From the NCBI RefSeq assembly GCF_032362555.1, contig NC_083509.1, positions 7,773,001 through 7,837,000 of the forward strand: a stretch of 64,000 nt of DNA. Direction: 5' to 3'. The notes under the pieces are model-generated. The model saw only the letters and a list, made by a program, of their open reading frames with translations, had not been told where the DNA came from and did not search any database. This document shows, one piece after another, positions 22,301-31,995 of this stretch. Position numbers and translations under genes: made by a program. How positions within the stretch are numbered: the stretch's first letter is position 1; the number at the start of each line of letters is the position of its first letter. The stretch is from Amyelois transitella (taxonomy: Eukaryota; Arthropoda; Insecta; Lepidoptera; Pyralidae).

Positions 22301-25300
22301 TTATTTTATTTTTAGAATTTATTGAACAAAGGCAAACATCTCCCCACTGCCTTAGTTTCACGAAATTCGTTTCTCCTTGTTTTATTGCGCTTTTTATGAA
22401 ATAGTAGAGTAAAGATTTTAAGTATAACGTTCAGTCGAGCGTAACTTTTCATTAGCACGACAACAAAAAGTGTTACAGCCCCCGACGCCATTTAAATCAT
22501 GCTACAAACTATCACCGTTCCTTTGACGTTATAATAAAAAGCGAAATAGCGATACTTAAACGCGACAAATGGCTACGCGCGTGCTTTGCTACGGAAGCAG
22601 ATATTTAGTAGCTATAAAATAAATAAGGCCACATAATAATTATTATGTGTTCAACCTCTTTTAATGCAAATAAACTAGTTTATCACCGCGAACCTTAAAA
22701 ATTACAAAATTATACTAGACCATTAACGGTTCGAAAGTAATCGCAAACAAACATATACATACATACATACAAAACAACATACATTTTTTCCACAGTTATC
22801 TTGAACAGCATTAACGTTAAAATTAAAGTTCTAATTAATGGTCTTATCACTCTACATATAAAGAACTGAAGTGAGAAAAATCATTAGTGTTATTATTTAA
22901 GTACTACTCTGTCAAGAAAGTAGCAGGAAAAGATCAATAATACACAAACTGTTTGTTATTCAACCAAATTTATTTTATCACCTTCAAAATATGCTCCTTT
23001 AGAAACGATACATTTACGCCAACGAATAATCCAATCATCAAAACATTTTTTAAACGCTGTTTCCGGAATTGAGGTCAGTTCTCGCCGCGAATTCTCTTTT
23101 ATGTCTTCTACCGATTGAAAACGGGTGCCACGAAGTGGTAATTTGAGTTTAGGAAAAAGAAAAAAGTCGGCTGGAGCCATATCTGGTGAATATGGTGGTT
23201 GCTCGATGGTATTTGTTGAGTGTTTGGTTAAAAATTCGTTCACAATGATGGCCTTGTGCGAAGGTGCATTATCATGGTGCAAAATCCAAGAATTTTCTTT
23301 CCACAAATCTGGCCTTTTTCGTCGGATTTGCTCTCTTAAACGCCGCATAACACTCAAATAATATTCCTTATTTACCGTTTGACCTTCCGGCAAGAATTCC
23401 GAGTGCACAACACCGCGATAGTCAAAGAAAACAGTCAACATGACTTTGACTTTTGAACGACTTTGGCGTGGTTTTTTCGGTTTCGGTTCAGTTGGAAGGC
23501 GCCACTCCGAAGCTTGTTGACTAGTTTGCATGTCAAACTCGTAAACCCACGTCTCGTCACCAGTAACAATGCGTTTCATGAATGTTGGGTCGGAATTGAC
23601 TCGTTCTAGCATGTCCTCAGCGACTCTCATGCGATTGAGTTTTTGAAAAAAATTCAGGTCTTTTGGGACTAGCCGAGCGGCAACATGTTTCATACCCAAA
23701 TTATTAGTTAAAATGGTACGGATCGACTCGTGAGATACAGAAAGTTCGGTGGCTATCTCTCTCAAAGTTGAATGAGGATTTTCAGTCACTATTTCCTTCA
23801 CTTTTGCAATGTTAACTTCAGTTGCAGACGTTGGTGGCCTACCAGAGCGAGGCAAATCTTCCATCACATCTCGACCGCTTTTGAACGCTTTGTACCACTC
23901 ATAAGCACGAGTTTTTGATAAAGTCGATTCACCGTAAGCCTTCTGTAACATTTTCAGTGACTCCGAACACGATATTCCATTGGCAATGCAAAATTTAAGA
24001 CAAACTCTTTGTTCGATGTTTTTATCCATTATGAAATTAGCAATACACACTAGATATGATATAACTAAAAATAGCACTGTATTTAATGTAAACAACAGAT
24101 GCAACTCAAACTCCGCGCCAAAATGAAAAACAGTTGTGCCAATCTAACAACAACAAAAAAAACAAAAATTTGAATTTGGAACCATAAATAAATAATCCAT
24201 TCCCGATACTTTTCTGACTGAATGTAAATAATTTAATTTTCAAATTTTCAGTCTCCATGGGAAGAAGTGAGAGCGGAGATGATAAACGAGAAAGGTATAT
24301 CGCCCGATGCGGCCGACAGAATAGGCGAGTATGTGCGTTTGAATGGCAGCACAGAACTTATCGAGAAACTGTTACAAGATGAAAAGCTGTCTAAGAATAA
24401 AGCGGCTATTGAAGGAATCAACGGAGTCAAGTTATTATTGGAGTATTGTGAACTCTTTGGCATTAAGGATAAGATACTGTTTGATTTGAGTTTAGCTAGA
24501 GGACTGGATTATTATACTGGAGTTATTTATGAAGCTGTTTTAACAGGTGAATACTATTTAGTCATGCTTAATTTCAAAGTAAATAATTTTGTGAAAGCTA
24601 GTAGCTAGGAGGTCATATCTGAGAAAATAAGAGAAACATATTTTCTCTTCATTCTGCCAATTACAACAGAAATAATAATTGAATAATATCATCCATCCAA
24701 TTAACGTCTGAATTTTGGCCATGAAATAATTTTATTATTATTAATTTCTGTGGAATTGTTTTTGATTTAAGTGTTTCCTTTTCAGAGCCAATAAAAGTTG
24801 GAAATGAGGAGCAGACTGTAGGCTCCATCGCTGGCGGTGGGAGATATGATAACCTCGTTGGCATGTTCGACTCTAAAAGCAAACAGGTTGGTAATTACTG
24901 GAGAATATAATTCTCTGAATATTATGCAATGATTAAAAGAATGCTGGTCTGGTAGTTAAGAATTAGTATGCTTCACTGCACAGATTGTATAAGTAAATCA
25001 TGGGAAAGGCTTAAAAATTTGGGAATATTTTTAGCAAACTCTCCTGATCCTACTGCCATCATTACTCCGTAGCTGAGGTAATCAGTTCTGTCTATCCTGT
25101 AAGGTATGAAGACGTGATATATATATGTTACTATTTCAGGTTCCATGCGTGGGCGTTAGTATCGGCGTAGAGCGAATATTTTCGGTATTAGAAGCCAAGC
25201 TAGCGGCGGGCGAGATGCGCGTGCGCACCAACGAAGTAGATGTTTATGTTGCGTCTGCTCAGAAGAACTTCCTTGAGGAGAGGATGAAGATATGCGCAGA

Positions 25301-25879
25301 ACTTTGGAATGCTGGTATCAAGGTAAGAACAAACTACTAATATGTGGTAGTGTAATAATGTGGTTGAAGCCAAAGAAAAATGCAGGGATGGTTATAAGTG
25401 GAAAGTTAAAGTCTCTGCCTACTCCTCCAAAAAAAGGCATGACTCTTACTGCTAGACAGCAATCAGACGATCGTGGTCTTAAATTCTGGTCTGTGGCGCC
25501 TCAAAGCCATGACAATTATCTTTCATCCAATAAAAAAGAAACTCATATATTTAGTTTGACTGCTAGAGAATGCCATTTGGTATTAAATTCATTTTAAAGT
25601 GTAATAAAGCTTATATAAATAACATAATTTCAGACGGAGCAATCATACAAGAAAAACCCTAAAATGCTAAATCAACTCCAGCACTGCGAAGATAATGGAA
25701 TCCCTTTAGCAGTTGTTCTCGGCGAGTCTGAGTTAAAACGAGGCGTGGTTAAGATTCGAAATATCCAAACGAGACAAGAAGAAGAAGTGCCGAGAGAAAA
25801 CCTTGCTCAGGAGTTGAAGACAAGGATAGCTGCGTTGGATAAGAAAGAGACGAATGGCCCGACACCATCACGCGTTTGA
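19331..25879 (+). CDS. HARS: Histidyl-tRNA synthetase, cytoplasmic type
   Basis: Class II aminoacyl-tRNA synthetase charging tRNA-His. Core exons: 19331-19423, 20565-20777, 21545-21766, 22062-22268, 24252-24546, 24786-24886, 25140-25322 and 25634-25879, all phase-consistent, about 520 residues. An extra phase-0 exon at 19532-19795 can be included. The N-terminal WHEP domain is split between exon 1 ([20 protein letters not shown]) and the exon at 20565 ([15 protein letters not shown]). Motifs seen: [10 protein letters not shown] (motif 1 area), [14 protein letters not shown] with [13 protein letters not shown] (motif 2), ARGLDYYTG (histidine binding), [10 protein letters not shown] with [10 protein letters not shown] (motif 3), then the anticodon-binding domain ([28 protein letters not shown]). 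Introns hold a mariner transposon, a SINE and LINE fragments. An alternative in-frame ATG lies at 19325. A mitochondrial presequence is not visible. Confidence 0.97.
19532..19795 (+). other. Candidate cassette exon of HARS encoding an eEF1B-like GST-C-type domain
   Basis: This exon of 88 codons is open from acceptor (GTTATAG) to donor (CAG/GTTGGT) and phase 0 at both ends, so it can be included or skipped without shifting HARS. It starts [16 protein letters not shown] and contains [17 protein letters not shown] and [18 protein letters not shown]. The pattern SY-x-x-GY-x-PS-x-x-D followed by RW-x-x-H-x-x-S resembles the N-terminal GST-C-like domain of eEF1B beta and of some cysteinyl-tRNA synthetase isoforms. 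Inclusion would place this domain between the two WHEP helices. Whether it is used, and how often, cannot be told from DNA. Confidence 0.7.
20816..21147 (+). mobile_element. tRNA-type SINE, interrupted by a LINE fragment
   Basis: GGGTTCGAGTCCCGGCC is a polymerase III B-box type sequence, followed by CTGATTGGCCTGGGTCTTGG and, beyond the insertion, GTTGAGTTAGTATCTCC, CACAAGTCTCGAACTTCC and a (TTTA)-rich end. I recognise this order from a lepidopteran SINE. The A-box end is absent, so the copy is 5'-truncated. It lies in HARS, sense to the gene. Remnants of the family are at 38108-38190 (+) and 55545-55650 (-). Confidence 0.75.
20894..21030 (-). mobile_element. 137-bp LINE 3' end inserted inside the SINE
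   Basis: The sequence matches the tail end of the LINE at 1089-1661 (AAATCACGCCTCTTTCCCGG, TCATGCAAGCTCGGCGG). It is flanked by the 8-bp duplication TATCTATA at 20886-20893 and 21031-21038, which splits the SINE. So the LINE piece landed after the SINE. Confidence 0.9.
22907..24224 (-). mobile_element. Mariner transposon in a HARS intron
   Basis: A 1.3-kb element with a full-length transposase frame is bordered by imperfect inverted ends of about 29 bp (CTGTCAAGAAAGTAGCAGG at the left, CAGTCAGAAAAGTATCGGG read from the right), next to TA dinucleotides at 22905-22906 and 24225-24226, the usual mariner target. It sits between two HARS exons on the opposite strand. Exact ends are uncertain by a base or two. 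Confidence 0.88.
22956..24029 (-). CDS. Mariner transposase, apparently intact
   Basis: From ATG at 24029 ([14 protein letters not shown]) the frame runs 357 codons, close to the 345-350 usual for mariner; an upstream in-frame ATG would add 25 residues but they are unlike transposase. The N-terminal helix-turn-helix part contains [15 protein letters not shown] and LPRSGRPPT; a second HTH follows ([20 protein letters not shown]). The catalytic triad is D,D34[20 protein letters not shown] and [16 protein letters not shown]. It catalyses cut-and-paste transposition at TA sites. No internal stop is present, which suggests recent arrival. It lies within HARS but antisense, so it is not expected to be expressed from the host promoter. 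Confidence 0.95.
   Translation of the reverse strand: MDKNIEQRVCLKFCIANGISCSESLKMLQKAYGESTLSKTRAYEWYKAFKSGRDVMEDLPRSGRPPTSATEVNIAKVKEIVTENPHSTLREIATELSVSHESIRTILTNNLGMKHVAARLVPKDLNFFQKLNRMRVAEDMLERVNSDPTFMKRIVTGDETWVYEFDMQTSQQASEWRLPTEPKPKKPRQSRSKVKVMLTVFFDYRGVVHSEFLPEGQTVNKEYYLSVMRRLREQIRRKRPDLWKENSWILHHDNAPSHKAIIVNEFLTKHSTNTIEQPPYSPDMAPADFFLFPKLKLPLRGTRFQSVEDIKENSRRELTSIPETAFKKCFDDWIIRWRKCIVSKGAYFEGDKINLVE
25072..25130 (+). repeat. Remnant of the (TATG)-tail SINE-like family
   Basis: GTTCTGTCTATCCTGTAAGG followed by ATGAAGACGTGATATATATATG matches the 3' end of the family. It lies in the HARS intron just before the exon at 25140. Confidence 0.6.
25364..25450 (+). repeat. LINE 3'-end fragment in a HARS intron
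   Basis: TGCAGGGATGG, AAGTGGAAAG, GTCTCTGCCTACTCCTCC and GGCATGACTCTTAC match the reverse complement of the LINE end at 1089-1250 with about a dozen differences. It is an older copy in the sense orientation. Confidence 0.7.
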
Positions 25880-26393
25880 TTTTGTATACTTGTTTCTTTT
25901 ATTACATATAAAGACTGGTTATACAATGCGTTGTTTATCGTATGTTACAACTTTAGGGTGCAAGATCATGTTAAACTTCTTTTATTGACAATACAATAAC
26001 AAATAGTTGCAATAAAATTGCGCCACAATAAATTACAGCAAATTCGCAATCATGTATTAAAAATATAGCAGCAAAAGGCGATCTTATTTACCAGTAAATG
26101 AAAGGAAGAATAAAATCATTTTGAAAACTAACTAACCCCTTTACAAATAAATTATCTATTTGAATGATAGGTTTACTGAAAATCGCTCACGATCGCAGAT
26201 TATCATACGTTAAAAATCGCATTGTGTAAAAAGGCTTACCTGATGAATGTATTATACAAATGAAACAAGATGTGATATCCTCGCTGATTTTAAACCATTT
26301 CGTAATCAGTATTAGGCATTTATTTTTCAAGTTTGTCAGTGGTAATTTTTATAAAAACCTAAGTAATTTATTCATTACATCTTTGATATATTA
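25880..26393. other. HARS 3' flank
   Basis: Contains the HARS 3' UTR. ATATAAA variants lie near 25905-25912 and AATAAA types at about 26010-26030. I see no gene. Confidence 0.4.
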
Positions 26394-26405
26394 ATTATTA
26401 ATTAT

Positions 26406-26664
26406 GTGTGGTTCCCGGCACCAATAAAAAAAAAGAATAGGACCACTCCATCTCTTTCCCATGGATGTCGTAAAAGGCGACTAAGGGATAGGCTTACAAA
26501 CAAGGGATTCTTTTTTAGGCGACAGGCTAGCAACCTGTCACTATTTGAATCTCAATTCTATCATTAAGCCAAATAGCTGAACGTGGCCTTTCAGTCTTTT
26601 CAAGACTGTTGGCTCTGTCTACCCCGTAAGGGATATAGACGTGATGATATGTATGTATGTATGT
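26406..26664 (+). mobile_element. Full-length (TATG)-tail SINE-like element, copy A
   Basis: This 259-bp element begins GTGTGGTTCCCGGCACC and ends GGGATATAGACGTGATG followed by (TATG)n. A 12-bp target duplication ATTATTAATTAT flanks it (26394-26405 and 26665-26676). No reading frame. It shares the (TATG)n tail with the LINE family at 1089-1661, so that LINE is its likely source of enzyme. It is one of two complete copies here; the other is 60920-61186. Confidence 0.9.
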
Positions 26665-26676
26665 ATTATTAATTAT

Positions 26677-28905
26677 CTTTTTCTCTTTTAGTTACTATAC
26701 TTGGTTTATAAATAAAAAAAAAAACATAACCGAATAACGGACATTTTGATTGAAATTAAATTTTATTACTCAAAAGATTTAAATAGGTACTCTATCTTTT
26801 TTTAACTGCATAACTGAATTCGCAAGTTTTCCACTCTTTTATAGTTATAATTATTTTCACAAGGTTAACATTATTATTTATGTGTGATAAGATTCCAGTG
26901 ATTGTAGTACCTCAAAGATCTAAATCTTATTCTTTATTTTTTTTGCCGATATAACGAATATCTTTAAAGGAAATGGTTTTGTTTTTGTTATTTATTAATA
27001 GATAATTTTATTTACAACCGTAAATAAAATTTTTCACTCAACTATAACATAATTATGTTATAGTTGCGTGAAAAAAAACGACATGGTATACTTAAAATTA
27101 AAACTATTCTGCGTAAATAAATATTTGTATATGCGTGATTTTTTAGTAATAATAAAAAGTTTCCTAAGTAATGTTTATCTTCTATTTATATCACAAACCA
27201 TATTTTCTAAGGTGCCGGATTAAAGAAATCGGAATATGAGTTCAGATTCCACTGGAATGGGTCCAATTTTTCGTCAGTTTTATCTTATTTCACCCAGGTG
27301 ACCAAAGTGGAATAAACCTAACATTTATGCACATGTGGTTGACATGTTAGTTCCTTCCACTCTACTATTCCTAATGACTGGTGACACACTATAATCCCTT
27401 CGTATCTATGGTCACTTGAGATATAAACTAAATAACTTTTAAATTTACTTTCTGGTGTTGTTACTTTCGGCCTGTTGATAGGTATCCTGTAATTTCGGAG
27501 TAGGGATAATGGTCAAACAGCACAAACGGAAAAAGGACTCGAAAAATTTATTTTTTGTGTCACCATAGAAATCAGAATAAAAAACAGAAATTTCATACCG
27601 TATTTGAAACCGAGTAGGTTTTTTTATTAACATTGAAGCTAAAACTCATGATTTGAGGTGCAAGATGAATGATGACATATATCTAGTATATTTGAGGTTT
27701 CTATACATAATAGTTTAGCATAGTACATAACATTGACCTAGCCTATATAGAGGGAATGTCAAATAAAGCACTTCACTCACTGATCGGGTTGTCGATACAA
27801 AGGCCGGAAATTTAACAATGGTTGACCCTGTATACAGGATTCAGTACAGTACCTTAGATAGTTACTCTCCATTTGAATTTGTTCCCTTACAACCTACTAC
27901 ATAAATATAAATCATGTCTTAATCTCTCACGTATAAGACAAGCTAAAAAGTGCCGACGAAACTTGAAAGCCACGTTCAGCTGGATAGCTTGATGTCATAA
28001 TAGAATTAAAATAAGTGACAGGTGGCAAGCTCGTCGCATAAAATACGATTCTCAAATTTGAAAGTTTTTCGGTTGTTATCAGACCAGCAATTTGCACTAG
28101 AGTTAGGTAATTGTAAAATATGTAAAACAAAGATCAAATTTGAACTGGAATTAAATAAGAATTCTTGAACAAATGGAATGAGTGAGCGATCAGCACAGGA
28201 ACGTGTAGAAAAAGAAAAATCTTACTTAGTATCTACTAACGCGCCAAATCATTGAGAAATTAAAATGATAATTAAACATTACGCGCGTACCTATTATATT
28301 TAAAAAGTGTAATACCAGCTTGTGTGAAACAAGTCATTGTTTACTATTTAAAAATAAAAAAATACAGGCTACACTTTTATAGGAAGTACACGTTATGTAG
28401 GTAGGTAGGTACATATAGTAAGTTAGTTATCCCTTACGAGGAAGACGGAGCCAAGAGACTGAACCGCCACGCTTAGTATGGCTTAGCGGTGGAATTGAAA
28501 TTCAGAAAGGCATAGGTTGCTTTACCTCATTGCCTAAAATAAGAATCCCAAGTTTATTAGAATTTCCCTTTTACAATTTGCACTAAAAGAAAAGCAGTTG
28601 GCACACAGTAAGTATCTTTGCTACTAGACCAGTAAGCTACATTAGGTAGATATCAAATAGATTTATAAAAATTATACTTTACACCTAAGTACTTACTGAA
28701 TAATCGCGCTGCCTTAATCCACAGTTTACTATGGTTTTTAATCTCATCGTTACGACTTCACTAAACCAAAACTAATTGTTTCGAAGCGAGTGACTTTCAA
28801 TATGGACCTTCAAGCTTTTAGATTACGGTGAACTTTGTCAAAGTCCTCCACTAGGTTCTATTGACCTCGATCGCAGTCCACGGCAGCACGTCCGTGGTTC
28901 GTCGT
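26677..28905. other. Intergenic region with SINE remnants and a palindrome
   Basis: No supported gene. Antisense decayed SINE-like copies lie at about 27938-28010 (AAAGCCACGTTCAGCTGG, GTGACAGGTGGCAAGC) and 28430-28570 (ATCCCTTACGAGGAAGACGG, GGTTGCTTTACCTCATTGCC). A near-perfect palindrome lies at 27030-27075. Confidence 0.5.
27030..27075. repeat. 46-bp palindrome with one mismatch
   Basis: Centred on AATT at 27051-27054, complementary bases pair from the centre out to 27030/27075 except at one position. The core is AACTATAACATAAT and its complement. Zero spacer. Confidence 0.85.
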
Positions 28906-28945
28906 TCCGTGACATGACATTATCGTAATAATGTCATGTCACGGA
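28906..28945. repeat. 18-bp-arm hairpin upstream of the DUF4779-like gene
   Basis: TCCGTGACATGACATTAT (28906-28923) and its exact complement (28928-28945) surround the 4-nt centre CGTA. It lies about 140 bp upstream of the likely transcription start at about 29085. Confidence 0.9.
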
Positions 28946-29055
28946 CGCGGCCGCTCGTGCTGGCATTCAGACCACTCATTGTTCCCATCTACAGCCGCTG
29001 TGGTTCCTGCCATTGTACCCTGATTCGCCGTGAAGTCCGACACGATTCTTATACA

Positions 29056-29062
29056 TATAAAA
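29056..29062 (+). promoter_or_regulatory. TATA box of the DUF4779-like gene
   Basis: TATAAAA stands 29 bp before a TCACTT initiator-like site (A at 29085), a correct distance for a focused promoter. The start codon at 29144 would leave a 5' UTR of about 59 nt. Confidence 0.65.
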
Positions 29063-29143
29063 CTGTTTTCGAAACAGGAATCTCACTTACTAAAAGTTCG
29101 CTCGTTGTGACGGAAAGACCTTAGTGTTACAAACTGTGATGAG

Positions 29144-30418
29144 ATGATTCCTCGACATAAAAAGTTTTTTAGTATTCTGTTCGGTGTGATTCTCTTGACA
29201 TCGGGCGTTGGTGCGTCAGCTTTGAAAGAAGCGTTGGAAGAACACCTCAAGGATGCTGACCATAAAGAGGGCGCAGAATCTGTCAAACAAGAGAAACAAA
29301 AAGGCGAAAAGGTACATCAAATTGAAAGCCAAGTTAACGACAGCCACAAAAATCAGTGGTCCAAAGCTAATGACGAAGCCAAGTACCTGAAGAAAGACCA
29401 CGACACTAAATCATCGTCAGAAAGTGATGCATATGAAGGTTATAATGGGAATCAAGATAAAGCTGAAGACAGTAAAGCTACAGGATATAAGAGAGGTCAT
29501 AAGAAAGGACACCATAAACAGGGTTTTCAAAATTCTTATCATAAAGACGAGTCTTCCAACAAAAGTACTTTCTTTGATGATTTTAATGATGAAGGTGATC
29601 AAGCCGCTTACAACAGCAGATTAGCAAGTCATGATAACCATGGAGGTAGACGTTATAAAGGTGGTAACAATAAAAATCGTGAATATATTCGCGACGACTA
29701 TCATGGTGGTGGATACCATCGTTATGGTGATAACGGGCAAAAGCATATAGGGCATCAAGATTATGGGAAGAATTATCACTTAGATGATCATCTTCATCAT
29801 AATAAATACGTTGACGATCGCAATAGTTACGACAGGAACAAGGTCCATGATCGGCATGAATATCGAGCTCCACCGCCGCCGCCACCTCCACGTCATGATC
29901 CAGGATGGGATTGGAGCAAATGGGAAGATAGCAGACGAGGGTGGGAACGTCCGGGATGGGATCGAGGTTCTACCGGTTGGGAGAGGGATCCAGGCTGGGA
30001 ACGAGACCAAGGATGGGATAGAAGAGATCAAGGTTGGGATTATGGTGGTCCGGGTTATTATGATGATTATGGTGTTCGGCATGATGGTGGATATGGCAGA
30101 GGACCAAATCACGGTTATGGTTATGGATACGATGAGTCCAGAAATGATCCTGTGGCTCAAGTTCCTAAAAATGCTCCTGTTGTTGCTCATCATAAACAAA
30201 CTATAACTATTTACGAGGATCCAAGATATGATGGAAAAGACAAAGGACAATTACGACGCGAGGAAGGAGATTACTTGCAATTGGAATATAAGCCAAGTAC
30301 ACATCGGTATGCCAGTTATGACAGCTATTATAATGTTCCCGCTAGAGGTACTGCTAGGGAAGGGGCTATGGAAGCAAGTAAAATTAATAAATTAGTTTAT
30401 AATTACAGAAGACAGTGA
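29144..30418 (+). CDS. Secreted His/Gly/Tyr-rich DUF4779-like protein
   Basis: A single-exon frame of 424 codons. Residues 1-25 (KKFFSILFGVILLTSGVGAS) are a signal peptide. Residues about 27-115 are Lys/Glu/Asp-rich. The stretch ATGYKRGHKKGHH, GFQNSYHKDESSNKSTFFDD matches the DUF4779 pattern (GY..GH, then F.N.YHKDE...TF.DD) of insect secreted and cuticle-associated proteins. Then come a His/Asp/Tyr/Gly-rich region (about 160-240), a run of Pro (PPPPPPP), eight or so GW-D/E-R-type units (GWDWSKWED, GWERPGWDRG, GWERDPGWERDQGWD) and a Gly/Tyr region (YGRGPNHGYGYGYD). The C-terminal part (QTITIYEDPRYDGKDKG, DYLQLEYKPSTHRY) is less biased. It has a TATA promoter and AATAAA at 30466-30471. A cuticle or extracellular matrix role is inferred from the family and composition. 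Confidence 0.8.
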   Translation: MIPRHKKFFSILFGVILLTSGVGASALKEALEEHLKDADHKEGAESVKQEKQKGEKVHQIESQVNDSHKNQWSKANDEAKYLKKDHDTKSSSESDAYEGYNGNQDKAEDSKATGYKRGHKKGHHKQGFQNSYHKDESSNKSTFFDDFNDEGDQAAYNSRLASHDNHGGRRYKGGNNKNREYIRDDYHGGGYHRYGDNGQKHIGHQDYGKNYHLDDHLHHNKYVDDRNSYDRNKVHDRHEYRAPPPPPPPRHDPGWDWSKWEDSRRGWERPGWDRGSTGWERDPGWERDQGWDRRDQGWDYGGPGYYDDYGVRHDGGYGRGPNHGYGYGYDESRNDPVAQVPKNAPVVAHHKQTITIYEDPRYDGKDKGQLRREEGDYLQLEYKPSTHRYASYDSYYNVPARGTAREGAMEASKINKLVYNYRRQ

Positions 30419-30465
30419 CACGAAATGTAACTTGATAGTTTATAGCCCGTATCATCTGAACAAAC

Positions 30466-30471
30466 AATAAA
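30466..30471 (+). terminator. Poly(A) signal of the DUF4779-like gene
   Basis: AATAAA 48 bp after the stop codon. A second AATAAA cluster lies near 30898-30912 and could give a longer transcript. Confidence 0.6.
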
Positions 30472-31659
30472 AAACGTTAAGGTGAACGACACATCAGTTA
30501 AAGAACACCCGAAAAAACTGGGCACATTTTGTTCAGTATACAAAAAGGCAGGATGACGAAGCAAATAAAGGATCTTCAATCTCTTATAGTACATAAGCCC
30601 TTGGTAATAATAACCTTAAAAAATATTGTTATCTACTGAGCTGTCTATGTTCAAACTTTTTTCTTGAGTTAAGTAATTATGCATAGAAAGTTAGATGAGA
30701 ATCACAACTAATTTATTATTTAATGCTTTCTCTAGATACTCATTAAGATTTTATTTTATTTATTAAAGTCAGATGGTGTTAATCAACGAATTTGACTTTT
30801 GGGATATGGTGTTGGGATTTATTTTCATAGCACGATTGTAAATTGTGCTTTTGACTTGTAATTAGTACTAATGGAAAGCATTTGAATTTATTGTTGTAAA
30901 TAAATAAATAATTTATGGATCTATATACATAGTATTCTTGGGGTTCCTATTATTATAGAATTAGGAATATCTTCATTTTGGAAAGTTATACAGAAAGAAA
31001 AGATAATTTTTAAACACACTTTTTAACGGAATTTAAATTGAACATTTTTATAGCATAGGTTCTGCACGATTTAACGAATAAGTAAATCGATTTAATTTAG
31101 TAAAGAGTTAAGTCTTTACCTAATACTCGTAATCGATTGAGCCATTCAAAGTTGGGGTAAGAAGACTAGCTTTAAATCAAATTATTTGTCTTACACAATT
31201 ATTTGTGCAATGTTTTTCAGTAGCCTTTAGTAGAGTATTGATTTAATGCAAAAAAGTTGGTCTTACTTGCTAAAACGATTAGATATTTGTGAATCCATGT
31301 GTAATCCACGTCCATCCATATGTAAATATAGCATCGGTATTCGCTTGAATATTCGCGCTATGGTGATATTAAACAGAAATCTTGATATTTACATCCATCG
31401 AAGCGTGCAAGTCAAATATAGGTGCTTTGAAGGGAATATCAGGTAGTAGATGTGACCGACGCGACGGCCGGACAGTCACTCGGGCGACATATTTCAATAA
31501 GTTCATAGATCTATTATCTATAGACTCAAAATCCCTTTCAAAATGTTGGTTTGTCCGTTCGAAAATGGATCTTAACATATTAACATAAAGTAGGTACTTA
31601 CACCAAATTTAAACTCTACTCATTTATATATATGAGCTGAGAATATTATGGTATCTGTC
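30472..31659. other. Intergenic, nothing recognised
   Basis: AT-rich DNA. Short open frames at 31246-31588 overlap on both strands and show no protein-like features. Confidence 0.5.
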
Positions 31660-31995
31660 TGGCGTGCTCACATCTGTGCATCTATCTCTGCGAGTTCCCA
31701 GTTTCACCTTCCACCACTATGCTACGGGGCCTGTGTTCCGCTTCCTGACTTTTCTCTTTCCATAGTGGAACAACCGGTCCGCAGTGTCTTCAGTTTTAAG
31801 ACCATTCGCACTCATATAATCTTTTTTAGCATCAAGCCAGGATTTTTTCTGCCTGTTCCTTCTACCAGGCGGAGGTGGCATTTGTGAATCTTCTCTCTTC
31901 GCGCCTTTCCAATGCGGCGATTTTAGTCCACATTGACCCTACTTTTTTATGTCTTTCGACCATCTAAATATGTCCAGCCCAACGCCACTTAAGGC
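31660..31995 (-). repeat. Decayed LINE C-terminal fragment
   Basis: On the minus strand 31715-31878 reads PPPPGRRNRQKKSWLDAKKD then YMSANGLKTEDTADRLFHYG and a stop, the typical end of a second lepidopteran LINE reverse-transcriptase protein. The sequence beyond (GGCGTTGGGCTGGACATATT on the minus strand) continues the match to about 31995 with frame breaks. It is a different family from the LINE at 1089-1661. Confidence 0.75.

Noticed and set aside
29583-30250. Several long minus-strand frames opposite the DUF4779-like gene
   Set aside because: Shadows caused by its biased Gly/His/Asp codons; no start context or domain.
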